From Magnetospirillum sp. (lineage in GTDB: Bacteria > Pseudomonadota > Alphaproteobacteria > Rhodospirillales > Magnetospirillaceae), in contig JANQAI010000011.1 of assembly GCA_024707145.1 (NCBI GenBank), forward strand, positions 1,116,001 to 1,180,000: a stretch of DNA of 64,000 nt, written 5' to 3'. Position numbers and translations under genes: made by a program. Positions 8,846 to 20,298 of this stretch are shown here, piece after piece; position 1 is the first letter of the stretch; every line of letters starts with the position of its first letter. Below the pieces are notes generated by a model. It was not told the DNA's origin. It saw only the letters and a program-made list of their open reading frames with translations, and made no database searches.

Positions 8846-9164
8846 GCGCGACACCTCCTGCATCGGCAGCCGCCCCATCGGCCGACGTGATAAGTTTACG
8901 CCCTTCCCCCCGTGGCAGACCATCGCTTCCGGGGGCCTCGATGCTCACGTGGCCCTGCGGAACCGTCACGTCAACGTCGGCGGGCGGGCAGATCAGCCCA
9001 GGGCTGCCGTTCTTGACAAATCGCCGCCGCCGATTATGTCCATAGTGCACGGTCGCCGAACGGGACTGTGCGGCGGCGTACCGGGCGCCGGCCGGTCCAA
9101 GGCGACGGCCACTGCTCCGGAGCGACCGCCTCCCCTCTGGTTGCTTCGAGAAGGAGAACTGGAT
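8846..9164 (+). promoter_or_regulatory. Intergenic region with candidate Hsp20 promoter
   Basis: This 320-base gap between divergent genes holds no credible ORF. A TTGACA at 9013-9018 and TATGTC at 9035-9040 are 16 bases apart on the + strand, a plausible sigma-70-type promoter for the Hsp20 gene. The match to a heat-shock sigma-32 site is not convincing. AAGGAG at 9150-9155 is the Hsp20 ribosome-binding site. Confidence 0.4.
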
Positions 9165-9641
9165 ATGCGTACCTTCGACCTTTCCCCGCTGTTCCGCTCG
9201 ACCGTCGGCTTCGACCATCTGTCGCGCATGCTCGACGCCGCGCAGCGGCTGGATGACACCGCTTTCTCCTATCCGCCCTATAACATCGAAAAGCTTGGCG
9301 ACGACGACTACCGCATCACCATGGCGGTGGCGGGCTTCGGTGAATCGGACATCGAGATCACCGCGCAGGACCACACCCTGGTGATCTCCGGCAAGGCCCG
9401 CCGCGACGACGGGCAGGCACAGTACCTGCATCGCGGCATCGCCGGCCGGTCGTTCGAGCGTCGCTTCGAGTTGGCCGATTTCATCCGGGTGGAGGGCGCC
9501 AGCATGGCCAACGGCCTGCTGCACGTGCAGTTGAAGCGCGAGGTGCCCGAGCAGATGAAGCCGCGCACCATCAAGATCGAGGCGGCACCCGGTGCCGCCC
9601 CCAAGGTCATTGAGGGCAGCACCGCCGACAAGGCGGCCTGA
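9165..9641 (+). CDS. Small heat-shock protein, Hsp20/IbpA type
   Basis: A 158-residue ATP-independent holdase chaperone that binds unfolding cytoplasmic proteins. The N-terminal arm resembles IbpA (F-D-L-S-P-L-F-R-S-T-V-G-F-D). It is followed by an alpha-crystallin domain (about 40-125) containing A-V-A-G-F and G-x-L-x-V-x-L-x-R-E-x-P-E. The C-terminal I-K-I (I-x-I/V oligomerisation motif) lies near residue 140, followed by a flexible tail. The ATG at 9165 has AAGGAG ten bases upstream. A strong terminator follows, so it is monocistronic. Confidence 0.93.
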   Translation: MRTFDLSPLFRSTVGFDHLSRMLDAAQRLDDTAFSYPPYNIEKLGDDDYRITMAVAGFGESDIEITAQDHTLVISGKARRDDGQAQYLHRGIAGRSFERRFELADFIRVEGASMANGLLHVQLKREVPEQMKPRTIKIEAAPGAAPKVIEGSTADKAA

Positions 9642-9659
9642 GGAGGTCCCTGAAGACGA

Positions 9660-9686
9660 GCGCCGGCCCCAGGGCCGGCGCTTTTT
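9660..9686 (+). terminator. Terminator between Hsp20 and thioesterase genes
   Basis: A perfect 10-bp GC stem (9660-9669 with 9672-9681), two-base loop and T5 tract. It lies between converging genes and probably serves the + strand. Confidence 0.88.
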
Positions 9687-9689
9687 CGT

Positions 9690-10904
<1,215 letters not shown>

Positions 10905-10913
10905 GGTGGCCTC

Positions 10914-11096
10914 CTATTTCTTGAAGAATGCTTCCGCGCCGCTCCTGGCCGCCTGCTTCCGGGCGATGGCGCCGCGCGCCCGCGCGATCTCGGCCTCCAA
11001 CTCAGCGATATAGGCATTCAGTTCGGCCACACCCATGATTTCCAGGTTCTTGGCCTCGGGAACCTTCTTCTTGGGCTCCAGATCCTGCCAATCCAT
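10914..11096 (-). CDS. DUF1192 family protein
   Basis: A 60-residue acidic/helical protein. It begins M-D-W-Q-D-L-E-P-K-K and contains L-N-A-Y-I-A-E-L-E-A-E-I-A-R, the pattern of the alphaproteobacterial DUF1192 family. The C-terminal half predicts a short coiled coil. GGAGG lies five bases before the ATG at 11096. It is nine bases upstream of bdhA on the same strand, so it is probably co-transcribed with bdhA and the thioesterase. Function is unknown; it is often encoded next to a quinone oxidoreductase in this class, as here. Confidence 0.8.
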   Translation of the reverse strand: MDWQDLEPKKKVPEAKNLEIMGVAELNAYIAELEAEIARARGAIARKQAARSGAEAFFKK

Positions 11097-11174
11097 GATT
11101 GCCTCCGCTCTTGCCATCTGGGGGCGAACGTACCAGATTGGCCGCCCGACGGACAGGTGACGAGGGATAGGGGT

Positions 11175-12164
11175 ATGCTGCCGGAAAGCATGATCTGCGT
11201 GGAAATCAGCCAGCCGGGCGGCCCCGAGGTGCTGAAGGCGGTAACCCGCCCCTGCCCGGTTCCGGCCAAGGGCGAGGTGGTCATCAAGGTGGCCGCCGCC
11301 GGCATCAACCGTCCCGATGTGCTGCAGCGCCAGGGCGTCTATCCGGCGCCGCCCGGCGCCTCCGACCTGCCCGGCCTGGAAGTGGCCGGCACCATCGCCG
11401 CCCTGGGCGAGGGCGTGACCGCCCCGGCCGTGGGCGAGGCGATATGCGCCCTGGCGGCCGGCGGCGGCTACGCGGAATACGTGGCCGTGGACGCGCGCCA
11501 CTGCCTGCCCGTTCCGGCGGGCTTCGATATGGTCCAGGCCGCCAGCCTGCCCGAAACCTTCTTCACCGTCTGGCACAACGTGTTCGAGCGCGGCGCGCTG
11601 AAAGCCGGCGAAACCCTGCTGGTGCACGGCGGCGCCGGCGGCATCGGCACCACCGCCGTCCAGATGGCCAAGGCGCTGGGCGCCACGGTGTTCGCCACCG
11701 CCGGCGGCGCCGCCAAGGTGCAGGCCTGCCGCGAGTTGGGCGCCGACCGCGCCATCGACTACACCACGGAAGATTTCGTCGAGGTGGTCAAGGCCGAGAC
11801 GAAGAAGGGCGTGGACGTCATCCTGGACATGGTGGGCGGCGAGTACATCCCGCGCAACGTCAAGGCCCTGGCGCCCGACGGCAGGCTGGTGTCCATCGCC
11901 TTCCTCAAGGGCTCCACGGCGGAAGTGAATTTCATGCCGGTCATGCTCAAGCGCCTGACGCTCACCGGTTCGACGCTACGGCCGCAATCCAACGACGCCA
12001 AGGCCCGCATGGCCGCCGCCCTGCGGGAAAAGGTATGGCCGTTGATCGAAGCCGGTGCCATCCGTTCCGTGGTGCATGCGTCCTTCCCCTTGGCCCAGGC
12101 GGCCGAGGCCCATCGGCTGATGGAGGCCAACACCCATATCGGCAAGATCGTGTTGACGATATGA
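11175..12164 (+). CDS. NAD(P)H:quinone oxidoreductase, zinc-independent MDR family (PIG3-like)
   Basis: A 329-residue member of the medium-chain dehydrogenase superfamily. The N-terminal GroES-like domain contains A-A-G-I-N-R-P-D-V-L-Q-R-Q-G-x-Y-P, a signature of the PIG3/quinone reductase branch. The Rossmann domain has the cofactor loop G-G-A-G-G-I-G-T-T-A-V-Q (about residues 150-161). Catalytic zinc ligands are absent. It probably reduces quinones with NADPH in the cytoplasm. The start at 11175 has GAGGG eight bases upstream; an ATG at 11190 is a close alternative. It is divergent from the DUF1192 gene. Confidence 0.9.
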   Translation: MLPESMICVEISQPGGPEVLKAVTRPCPVPAKGEVVIKVAAAGINRPDVLQRQGVYPAPPGASDLPGLEVAGTIAALGEGVTAPAVGEAICALAAGGGYAEYVAVDARHCLPVPAGFDMVQAASLPETFFTVWHNVFERGALKAGETLLVHGGAGGIGTTAVQMAKALGATVFATAGGAAKVQACRELGADRAIDYTTEDFVEVVKAETKKGVDVILDMVGGEYIPRNVKALAPDGRLVSIAFLKGSTAEVNFMPVMLKRLTLTGSTLRPQSNDAKARMAAALREKVWPLIEAGAIRSVVHASFPLAQAAEAHRLMEANTHIGKIVLTI

Positions 12165-12202
12165 CGGTTTAGCCGGCCCCCGCCGGCGCTTACCCCAAGA
12201 GT

Positions 12203-12231
12203 TTGACCACACGGTGGTCGTCCCATATAAC
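12203..12231 (+). promoter_or_regulatory. Sigma-70-type promoter of trcR
   Basis: TTGACC (12203-12208), a 17-base spacer and TATAAC (12226-12231) lie about 90 bases before the trcR start; this is the best vegetative promoter match seen in the window. Confidence 0.7.
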
Positions 12232-12317
12232 TACGGCGCATTCCGAAGGTTGCCACCGCCGGCACCAGGCCCGTCATTCGTGAAGACGGGCCGTTCGATG
12301 CCCAGGAAGGAGGATTT

Positions 12318-12893
12318 ATGGCTCTGCCGCTCATGCCCAAGGCGACCGCCGTGTGGCTCGTCGAGAATACCGCGCTCACTTTCGAGCAGATCGCCGATTT
12401 CTGCGGGCTGCACCCGCTGGAGGTCCAGGCCATCGCCGATGGTGAAGTGGCGACCGGCATCGTCGGCCTCGACCCCATCGCCAACGGCCAGATCTCGCGC
12501 GCCGACCTCGAGCGCTGCGAATCCGACCCCGATCTGCGCCTGAAGATCAATGTCACGGATTATCCGCAGCCGCGCGCCAAGCCCAAGGGCGCCCGCTACA
12601 CCCCGGTGTCCAAGCGCCAGGACCGCCCCGACGCCATCGCCTGGCTGCTGAAGCACCACCCCGAGCTGTCGGATGCCCAGCTGTGCAAGCTGATCGGCAC
12701 CACCAAGCCGACCATCCAGTCGGTGCGCGAGAAGACCCACTGGAACGCCGCCAACATCAAGCCGCGCAATCCGGTGACGCTGGGCCTGTGCACCGAGGCC
12801 GACCTGGAGAAGGCCGTGGCGCTGGCCCGGCCGCGCGCCGGCACGGTGGCGCCCCAGTACATCGACCACGAGGACGGCGAGCAGGCCGAATAG
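12318..12893 (+). CDS. trcR: Cell-cycle transcriptional regulator TrcR (DUF1013)
   Basis: A 191-residue protein matching the alphaproteobacterial DUF1013/TrcR family. Members associate with RNA polymerase and bind many promoters; in Caulobacter the protein is essential. Two HTH-like segments are visible: [16 protein letters not shown] near residue 20, and [16 protein letters not shown] near residue 118. The W-L-V-E-N-T-A-L-T opening and the final acidic tail are typical. AGGAGG precedes the ATG by six bases. It has its own near-consensus promoter and downstream terminator. Confidence 0.92.
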   Translation: MALPLMPKATAVWLVENTALTFEQIADFCGLHPLEVQAIADGEVATGIVGLDPIANGQISRADLERCESDPDLRLKINVTDYPQPRAKPKGARYTPVSKRQDRPDAIAWLLKHHPELSDAQLCKLIGTTKPTIQSVREKTHWNAANIKPRNPVTLGLCTEADLEKAVALARPRAGTVAPQYIDHEDGEQAE

Positions 12894-12920
12894 GCCGCCC
12901 GTGCTCCGTGTGATCCCGAG

Positions 12921-12948
12921 ACGCCCGCCTCACCCGGCGGGCGTTTTT
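12921..12948 (+). terminator. trcR terminator
   Basis: A nine-base GC stem (12921-12929 with 12936-12944), six-base loop and T5 tract lie about 30 bases after the trcR stop. Confidence 0.85.
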
Positions 12949-13056
12949 CGTTTCCAGCGTTTTTCGTTTCCTCGGGCCTACCCCTTAATCGCGTGCCGAT
13001 CCCCTCCGAACCCCGCCTATTCTCTGCCCAGTGCCCTTCACGCGGAGAGTGAGACT

Positions 13057-13545
13057 ATGAGAAAGGTGGTCATTGCCTGCACCCTGGCCCTGTCGCTGGC
13101 GGCCTGCGCCCAGCAATCGGGCGGGGGCGGCGGCTTCGGCCTCAACAAGCAGACCGGCGGCGCCGTGCTGGGCGGCGTGGGCGGCGCCGTGGCCGGCGCG
13201 CAATTCGGCAAGGGCACCGGCAACATCGCCATGACCGCCGTGGGCACCCTGCTGGGCGCCTTCATCGGTTCGGAGGTCGGCCAATCGCTGGACCGCGCCG
13301 ACCAAACCTATGCCAACCAGGCCGGTCAGCAGGCCTTCGAGAACGCCCGCACCGGCGAAGCCATCGCCTGGAACAATCCCGACAGCGGCCATGCCGGCAC
13401 CATCACCCCCACCCGCACCTACGAACAGGCTCCCGGCCAGTACTGCCGCGAATACCAGCAGACAGTGACGGTGGGCGGCAAGAAGCAGGACTCCTTCGGC
13501 ACCGCCTGCCGGCAGCCGGACGGTTCCTGGCGGGTCATGAACTAA
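13057..13545 (+). CDS. Outer-membrane lipoprotein, 17-kDa antigen / glycine-zipper type
   Basis: A 162-residue lipoprotein. The signal peptide ends in lipobox S-L-A-A-C, with the lipidated Cys near residue 17. It is followed by a Gly-rich linker, then a glycine-zipper 2TM-like segment (about residues 32-75) with repeated G-G-x-x-G-x-x-x-G spacing. The C-terminal half ([14 protein letters not shown], with a second Cys pair) matches the rickettsial 17-kDa surface antigen family. It probably sits in the outer membrane's inner leaflet. The next gene is a shortened paralogue lacking the C-terminal half. Confidence 0.85.
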   Translation: MRKVVIACTLALSLAACAQQSGGGGGFGLNKQTGGAVLGGVGGAVAGAQFGKGTGNIAMTAVGTLLGAFIGSEVGQSLDRADQTYANQAGQQAFENARTGEAIAWNNPDSGHAGTITPTRTYEQAPGQYCREYQQTVTVGGKKQDSFGTACRQPDGSWRVMN

Positions 13546-13658
13546 GGCGCATCAACCGCCGCGATCCGGCCGCAATTCCTCCCAAATCCAGCCACGCGAA
13601 GGGAGTATTCCTGGCATCCATGGCAGGCCATGCGGCCTGCCGGGAGCAGGAGGGTTCC

Positions 13659-13934
13659 ATGCGCAAGGTTTTGCTGGTCGCCGCGTTGACGCTGTCGCTC
13701 GCTGCCTGCGCCCAGCCGGGTGGCGGTGGCTACGGCATCTCCAAACAGACCGGCGGCGCCGTCCTGGGCGGCGTCGGCGGCGCCGTGGCCGGCGCGCAGT
13801 TCGGGAAGGGCAAGGGTCAGTTGGCCACCACCGCGCTGGGCACCCTGCTGGGCGCGTTCGTCGGTTCGGAAGCCGGTGCCTCCATGGACCGCGCCGACAG
13901 CATGTACTACCAGCAGCAATACCCGCGCTACTGA
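13659..13934 (+). CDS. Short glycine-zipper lipoprotein, paralogue of the preceding gene
   Basis: A 91-residue lipoprotein with the same signal peptide/lipobox (S-L-A-A-C) and zipper as its upstream neighbour. It is nearly identical over [20 protein letters not shown] but stops just after the zipper, in a Tyr/Gln-rich tail. It lacks the Cys-containing C-terminal domain. GGAGGG precedes the ATG at 13659. The pair is a tandem duplication in which one copy kept only the membrane-inserting part. Its stop overlaps the stop of the convergent AsmA-like gene by a few bases. Confidence 0.82.
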   Translation: MRKVLLVAALTLSLAACAQPGGGGYGISKQTGGAVLGGVGGAVAGAQFGKGKGQLATTALGTLLGAFVGSEAGASMDRADSMYYQQQYPRY

Positions 13935-16900
13935 GCCGGCTTTCCCGCCTCGGGCTGGGACTGGGACTGGGACTGGGGCTGCGGCGGACGCCGCCGCGCC
14001 TCGGTCTCGGAACCGTCGTCGAAGATGTTGAACAGATTGCGCAGGAAGCCCGGCGTCAGCGCCGACAGCGGATTGACGGTGACGTCGGGGTCCGATGCCG
14101 GTCCCTTCATGGTGTAGTTGAAGGCCAGCAATCCGCCGCCCTTCTCGCCGCCGGTGATCAGCCAGCCCAGCAGCGGAATGTTGCCCAGCACCGAATTCAG
14201 CGCATAGGCGGGGACCACCGTGCCCTCCATGGCCATGCGGCTGCGGTCCAGGTCCACCTCGCCCTTGGCGGTGATGCCGAGCGCCGGGCCATAGGCGCGG
14301 GCGTCCTTCAGCGTCAGCAGGCCGTCGGTCAGGGTGAACGGCGCATCCAGGTTGGTAAAGGACACCCCCTGCCCCTTCAGCACGTCCACGATGCCTGTCA
14401 ACGCCGCCACGGTCAGCAGGCGGGCGAGCGCGGGGGCATTGACGATCTGGTAGTCGTTGACGCGCACGGTGCCCGACAGAGGCTGGTCCTCGCGGCTGTC
14501 GTCATAGGCGGCATCCACGTCGAGCCGGCCGCCGGTCATGTGGTCGTAGTAGTCGAAGGCGCGAAGCACGGCTCCGGCATCGTCGGACTGGATCTTCAGC
14601 GAGCGCTTCCTCGGCCCCGCCGGCTGCAACTGCATCTGGAAGCTCTTGCCCTCTCCCACCGTGCCCCTGACGCTCATGGTCCGCCAGTCGTCGGCGTCGC
14701 GAGCCAGGTTGGCGGTGGCGTTGTTCATCTTGCCGTCCTTGGACAGCCACATGGTCTTGACCTGGGCGCCGATGGTCATGGGCGGCAAGTCGGACTTCTT
14801 GCGCGGGCCCTGGCGGCGCGCCTCGGCCGCATCGGCCTCGGCCGGCGTCTCGGAGTCGTCCGCCCCCACCAGCGGCTCGGCATTGAGGGCGGGGCCGCGC
14901 AAGGCGATGTCCAGCGCGCCGGAACGGAAGCCGATGGAGCCCTCCACATCGGTGCGGCCGCCATAGGCCAGGCGGTCGAAATCCACCCGGCGGATGGTGC
15001 CGTCGGTGTTGAAGGCGACCGAACCGTTGGTCTGCAGATCGGCCGCGTTCACCACGAAATAGGGTACCGAGGCGATGCGTTCCTTTTCCAGCTTCACCAG
15101 CACGCGGGCGCCGCCGGTGGCGCGCTCCTCCTTGCGCCAGCCCATGCCGGGCAGCCTCATATGGGCCGGCGACAGGTCGATGCGGGCCTCGATGTCACCG
15201 CGGCCGCCGCCCTGCATGGTCGCCACCACCGTGGCACCCACCGGGCCCGAGATGAACGGCGACACGAAGGGCGGGCCGTCCAGGCCCAGGGCCCGGCGCT
15301 GGTCCTCGTCCACGCGGGCCGCCTGCACCTGGTAGCGCGAGCGGAAGGGCACGCCCTTGGTGGAGAAGTTCTCGCGCCACTTCAAATCGGCGGGAATGGT
15401 GCCCAGCACCATGGAGCCGCTGGCATCCAGGCCCTTGGCGTCCACGTCGATCTCCAGATCGCCCTTGGACAGGTTCTGGCCCAGCACCACGTTGGGCAGC
15501 GACACGCCCTTGGCGGAGGAATGCACCTTCACCGCCAGGTCGTCGAGCTTGAGGGCGGCCAGCAGCGGGAATTTCATCCTCAGCCGGGTGGTGGCCTCGC
15601 CGCCCACTGTGGCGGGGTCGATCCCCAGCGCACTGGCATAGCGCAGCGGCTTGTTGTCGATCAGCTTGAGCGCATCGGGCACCGGCCCGGCCACCACCAG
15701 GTCGATGTCGGCGAACTGGTCGGCCTTGTCCAGCCCGGACAGCACGATGGTGCCGTCCTGCACCTTGAGGCCGTAGACCTCGCCCGCCTTGACGCCGATG
15801 CGGAAATCCGAGGCGTTGAAGGTGGCGACGGCGGCGGCGTTCCGCACCGGCGGCATGGGCCGCAGGTAATTGACGGTAATGCCCTCGCCGCGCAGTTCGC
15901 CGTCCACGTGGTCGACGACGAAATCCTCGAAGGTGCCGGCGGGCGAGCGCCCCGATACGGTGGCGCGGGCCTCGCGGACGATCCCCTTGGACAGGTTCTG
16001 CGTCACCCATTCGCGGGGGTTGGGCGCGGCGGCGGCCGGCCACAGCGCGGGCAATTCATCGAAGGGAACATCCAGCAACTGGGCGTCCATCTTGACCTGG
16101 GTCGGCCCGCCCAGGCCATCGGCGGTGGCGGCCACCATCAGCTTGGGCCCGCCGAAATCGACGGAGAACTCGTCCAGCCGCGCCCGCTTGAGCCCGTCGG
16201 AGACGTGGCCGCGCAGGGCCGCCGATTCCACCTTGCGGGTCATGCCCAGCGGCGCCGGCAACTCCACCTCGCCGATGCCGCCGGCCAGGTCGAAGCTGAC
16301 GGAGTCCAAAGAGCCCGAGGCGGTGCCCTTGGCGCGGACCACCCCGGCCAGGGGAAGATTGAGCGCCTTCAGCTGGGTCAGCGGGCCACCGAACCCGGCG
16401 AAGGACGCCGGACGGATGCCGGCGACCCAGATCTCGCCCTCCAGGGCGTCGGTAGCCTTGGTGTACAGGCCGCTGGCGTTCACCGCCCCCTGGCCGTCGG
16501 CCACTTCCAGCACGATGCGGGCCGAGGCGGCCAGGCCCTGCGGCACCCGGATGAGTTCCAAATCGGCGTCGGGCGCATGCCAGAGGGTGTGCAGGCCGCG
16601 ATCCTCGATGCGCACGTCGGCATCAATGATGGCGGCCCGCTGCAGGTGGCGGCCGGGCTGGTTGGGATCGGGCTCGCCCACCAGGGCGTCCACCAGCCGG
16701 CGCACCACGTCGTCGGAGCGGCCACCCTCGGCCTGTTCGCCCACCCCCCATTGGAAATTGCCTTGCTCGTCCCGCACCAGGCGAACGATGGGCTTGTAAA
16801 GACGCACCGAATTGGGCGCCAGCACGCCGTTGAGCAGGGCGCGCCCGTTCAGCGTCAGCGCCACCTCGGGCACCGTGGCGATGGGCACGGCCGAGGGGCT

Positions 16901-17155
16901 GGCGAAGGCCTGGACGTTGATGGCGCGGATTTCCACCGTACGGTTGCCCCTGCCCAGCGCCAGTACGGTAGTGTCCAGGCGCACGGAGAGGCCGCCATCC
17001 TTGGCGGTCAGGGCCTCCTCGATGTACGGCGTGAGGAAATCGAGCGCGATCGGACCGCTGGACAGGCGCCAGGCGAACAAAGGCAGCGCGATCAACAGGC
17101 CGACGACGAGGGCTCCCAGAGTCCGGAATAGACTTCTGACGGCACCATGGACCAC
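13928..17155 (-). CDS. Giant AsmA/YhdP-like inner-membrane protein (DUF3971, AsmA C-terminal region)
   Basis: About 1075 residues. An N-terminal membrane anchor (L-G-A-L-V-V-G-L-L-I-A-L-P-L-F) is followed by a very long beta-rich periplasmic body. DUF3971 lies in the first half and an AsmA-like region at the end, containing V-R-V-N-D-Y-Q-I-V-N-A-P-A-L-A and G-N-I-P-L-L-G. Such YhdP/TamB-type bridges carry phospholipids from the inner to the outer membrane. The C-terminus ends in a low-complexity Pro/Gln/Ser tail. The start is uncertain: GTG at 17155, with GGAGG ten bases upstream, leaves a 15-base divergent gap to glnE; longer starts would overlap glnE. Confidence 0.85.
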   Translation of the reverse strand: MVHGAVRSLFRTLGALVVGLLIALPLFAWRLSSGPIALDFLTPYIEEALTAKDGGLSVRLDTTVLALGRGNRTVEIRAINVQAFASPSAVPIATVPEVALTLNGRALLNGVLAPNSVRLYKPIVRLVRDEQGNFQWGVGEQAEGGRSDDVVRRLVDALVGEPDPNQPGRHLQRAAIIDADVRIEDRGLHTLWHAPDADLELIRVPQGLAASARIVLEVADGQGAVNASGLYTKATDALEGEIWVAGIRPASFAGFGGPLTQLKALNLPLAGVVRAKGTASGSLDSVSFDLAGGIGEVELPAPLGMTRKVESAALRGHVSDGLKRARLDEFSVDFGGPKLMVAATADGLGGPTQVKMDAQLLDVPFDELPALWPAAAAPNPREWVTQNLSKGIVREARATVSGRSPAGTFEDFVVDHVDGELRGEGITVNYLRPMPPVRNAAAVATFNASDFRIGVKAGEVYGLKVQDGTIVLSGLDKADQFADIDLVVAGPVPDALKLIDNKPLRYASALGIDPATVGGEATTRLRMKFPLLAALKLDDLAVKVHSSAKGVSLPNVVLGQNLSKGDLEIDVDAKGLDASGSMVLGTIPADLKWRENFSTKGVPFRSRYQVQAARVDEDQRRALGLDGPPFVSPFISGPVGATVVATMQGGGRGDIEARIDLSPAHMRLPGMGWRKEERATGGARVLVKLEKERIASVPYFVVNAADLQTNGSVAFNTDGTIRRVDFDRLAYGGRTDVEGSIGFRSGALDIALRGPALNAEPLVGADDSETPAEADAAEARRQGPRKKSDLPPMTIGAQVKTMWLSKDGKMNNATANLARDADDWRTMSVRGTVGEGKSFQMQLQPAGPRKRSLKIQSDDAGAVLRAFDYYDHMTGGRLDVDAAYDDSREDQPLSGTVRVNDYQIVNAPALARLLTVAALTGIVDVLKGQGVSFTNLDAPFTLTDGLLTLKDARAYGPALGITAKGEVDLDRSRMAMEGTVVPAYALNSVLGNIPLLGWLITGGEKGGGLLAFNYTMKGPASDPDVTVNPLSALTPGFLRNLFNIFDDGSETEARRRPPQPQSQSQSQPEAGKPAQ

Positions 17156-17170
17156 TAGCCTACAGCCTCC

Positions 17171-20100
17171 ATGTCCGACTTGACCCCTCCACGCGATTTC
17201 ACCAGTGTGAAGCAATCACAACATGTGGGAATGCACAAGGTGAACTTTCCACTAGATGAGCGACTTCTCCCCTTGATCGCCAACCTCCAGTCCGAGGCGC
17301 TGGGCTTCGAGCGCTGGCTTGAGGCAGCGGGCGAACAAGAAGACGTCCAACTCGCGCAGACGATGCGCGCGCTTCTTGGCGATTCGAAGGCGAAGGCGCT
17401 GCTGTCCCGCGTGTTCGGCAATTCCCCGTTCCTGACCCATTGTACGCTGAAGGAACCGGCCTTCCTGCGGCGTCTGCTGGAGATCGGTCCGGATAGCGCA
17501 TTTTCCACCCTGATGGACGAATTGTCCGCCCAGGTCGCCGACGAGACCGACATGGCCCGGCTGATGGCGGCCCTGCGCGTCGCCAAGCGCCGCACCGCCC
17601 TGCTGGCGGCGCTGGCCGACATGGCCGGCGCGTGGGCGCTGGAACAGGTCACCGAGACGCTGGCCGACTTCGCCGAGGCGGCCACCCGCCACGCCGTGCG
17701 CTTCCTACTGCGACGCGAGGCGGCCAAGGGCGAGTTCGCCCTGCCCCACCCCGAGGATCCGGAACGGGGGTCGGGCCTGGTCGTCCTGGGCATGGGCAAG
17801 TTCGGCGCACGCGAGCTGAACTATTCCAGCGACATCGACCTGATCGTCTTCTACGACCACGAGGCGCTGGACTACACCGGCCGGCGCAGCCTGCCCGAGT
17901 GCATGATCGCGCTGACCAAGGACTTGGTGAAGATTCTGGACGAGCGCACGGTGGACGGCTACGTCTTCCGCACCGACCTGCGCCTGCGCCCCGATCCCGG
18001 CTCCACCCCCGTCGCCATTTCCCTGGTGGCGGCCGAATCCTATTACGAGGGCTTCGGCCAGAACTGGGAACGCGCCGCCATGATCAAGGCGCGCCAAGTG
18101 GCCGGCGACGCCCAGGTGGGCGCCGCCTTCCTGAAGTTCCTCAAGCCCTTCATCTGGCGCAAGTCGCTGGATTTCGCCGCCATCCAGGATATCCATTCCA
18201 TCAAGCGGCAGATCAACGCCTTCCGCGGCGGCCATTCCATCGCCGTGGCCGGCCACAACATCAAGCTGGGGCGCGGCGGCATCCGCGAGATCGAGTTCTT
18301 CGCCCAAACCCAGCAGCTGATCTGGGGCGGTCGCCAGCCGGAAATGCGCTGCTGCCGTACCCTGGACGCCCTGCACGCCCTGGCCGAGCTGGGCCATACC
18401 CAGCCCGAGGTGGCCGAACAGCTGGAGGAGGCCTACCGCTTCCTGCGCCAGTTGGAGCACCGGCTGCAGATGATCGACGACAAGCAGACCCAGACTTTGC
18501 CGGATTCCCCGGCCCGCCTGGCTGAGCTGGCGGCGTTCATGGGCTTTGCCGACACCGAATCGTTTGCGGAAGCGCTGACCCGGCGGCTGCAGACCGTGGA
18601 ATCCCATTACGCCAAGCTGTTCGAGGATTCGCCGGCGCTCGGCGTTCACGGCAACCTGGTTTTCACCGGCGGCGAGAACGATCCCGACACCGTGCGCACC
18701 CTGACCGAGATGGGCTTCGCCACCGCCGACGCGGTGTGCTCCACCATCCGCGGCTGGCATCACGGCCGCATCCGCGCCACCCGCTCGACCCGCGCGCGCG
18801 AACTGCTGACCGAGCTGACCCCGGCCCTGCTGGGCGCCATGGCGGCCACGGTGTCGCCCGACGACGCCTTCATGCGCTTCGACGACTTCCTGTCGCGCCT
18901 GCCGGCGGGCGTGCCGCTGTTCTCGCTGTTCTACTCCAACCCGTCGCTGCTGGAACTGGTGGCCGAGATCATGGGCAACGCGCCCAGGCTGGCCGAGCAC
19001 CTGGCGCGCCACAGCAACATGCTGGACGCGGTGCTGTCATCCGCCTTCTTCGAGCCGCCGCCGGCCTCGGCCGAGCTGCGGGCCGAACTGGAGCGCGCCA
19101 TGGCCGAAGCCGGCGATTATCAGGAAGTGCTGGACATCAGCCGGCGCTGGGCCAACGACCGCAAGTTCCAGGTGGGCGTGCAGACGCTCCGCAACATGCT
19201 GACGCCCGACCAGGCGGCGCGCGCCTTCTCGGACATCGGCGACGCGGTGCTGGCGGCACTGGTGCCCCAGGTGGAGGAGGAATTCGCCCGCCCCCACGGC
19301 CGTATCCCCGGTGGCGGCTGGTGCATCCTGGCCATGGGCAAGATGGGCGGGCGCGAGATGACCGCCACCTCGGACATGGACCTGATCCTGGTCTACGACG
19401 CCCCCGAGGGCGTGGACGAATCCGACGGCGAACGGCCGCTGGCGGCCCCCACCTGGTATGCCCGCCTGACCCAGCGGGTGGTCAACGCGCTGACTGCCAA
19501 GACCGCCGAGGGCACCCTGTACGAGGTGGACATGCGGCTGCGCCCGTCAGGCAATGCCGGCCCCATCGCGTCGAGCTTCCAGTCCTTCGAACGCTACCAG
19601 CGGGAATCCGCCTGGACCTGGGAGCACATGGCGCTGACCCGTGCCCGCGTGGCGGCGGGCGACGCCGCCCTGTCGGCCAAGGTCGAGGCGGTCATGCGCG
19701 AGGCGCTGACGCGTCCGCGCGACGGCGAACGGCTGGTGCTGGACGTGGCCGAGATGCGCGAGCGCATGGCCAGGGAACACAAGGCCGACAGCCGGTGGGA
19801 GGTCAAGCACCTGCGTGGCGGACTGGTGGACATCGAATTCACCGCCCAGTACCTGCAATTACGCTGGGGGCGCGAGCATCCGGAAATCCTGTCCACCAAC
19901 ACCCGCGACGCCCTGGAGCGGGCGGCGCAGGCCGGCCTGCTGGCAGGCGCCGACCTGGACGCGCTGGTGGCGGCGTGGCGGCTGTGGTCGGCGGTGCAGG
20001 CTGGTGCTGCGCCAGACCATCGCCGGCGCCTTCGACGAGAAGGCGGCGCCGCGCGGCCTCCGGGACGTGCTGGTGCAGGCCTCAGGCCTGACCGACTTCA

Positions 20101-20282
20101 AGACCTTGGTGGACCGGATGGATGACTGCGCCGCCGAGGCGCTGGAGGTGTTTGAACGGGTGGTAGGCGCCCCCGGCCGCGCGATTCGCGAAAAAAATCG
20201 GCCCGGATGCGTAAAACCGTCACTTGATCGACACGCCCGAGGCGATACAACTCGGCTGGGTCCCATGCGAACCCTAAGGTGA
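17171..20282 (+). CDS. glnE: Bifunctional glutamine synthetase adenylyltransferase/deadenylase, +1 frameshift near the 3' end
   Basis: GlnE adds or removes AMP on glutamine synthetase in response to PII and glutamine. Two nucleotidyltransferase domains are clear: the deadenylating domain near residues 199-235 (V-L-G-M-G-K-F-G-A-R-E-L-N-Y-S-S-D-I-D-L), and the adenylylating domain near 716-745 (A-M-G-K-M-G-G-R-E-M-T-A-T-S-D-M-D-L). At 19997-20002 CAG-CTG reads CAG-G-CTG. The restored frame continues V-L-R-Q-T-I-A-G-A-F-D-E and closes at 20282, giving about 1036 residues. An ATG at 17231 is an alternative start. The stop at 20282 adds about 30 atypical residues after the usual GlnE end. Confidence 0.92.
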
Positions 20283-20298
20283 AAAACCCAGGAGAGGG

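Noticed and set aside
14540-17131. An open frame of 863 codons on the + strand opposite the AsmA-like gene
   Set aside because: Composition follows the third-position GC of the real gene on the other strand; product is Gly/His/Gln-rich without motifs.
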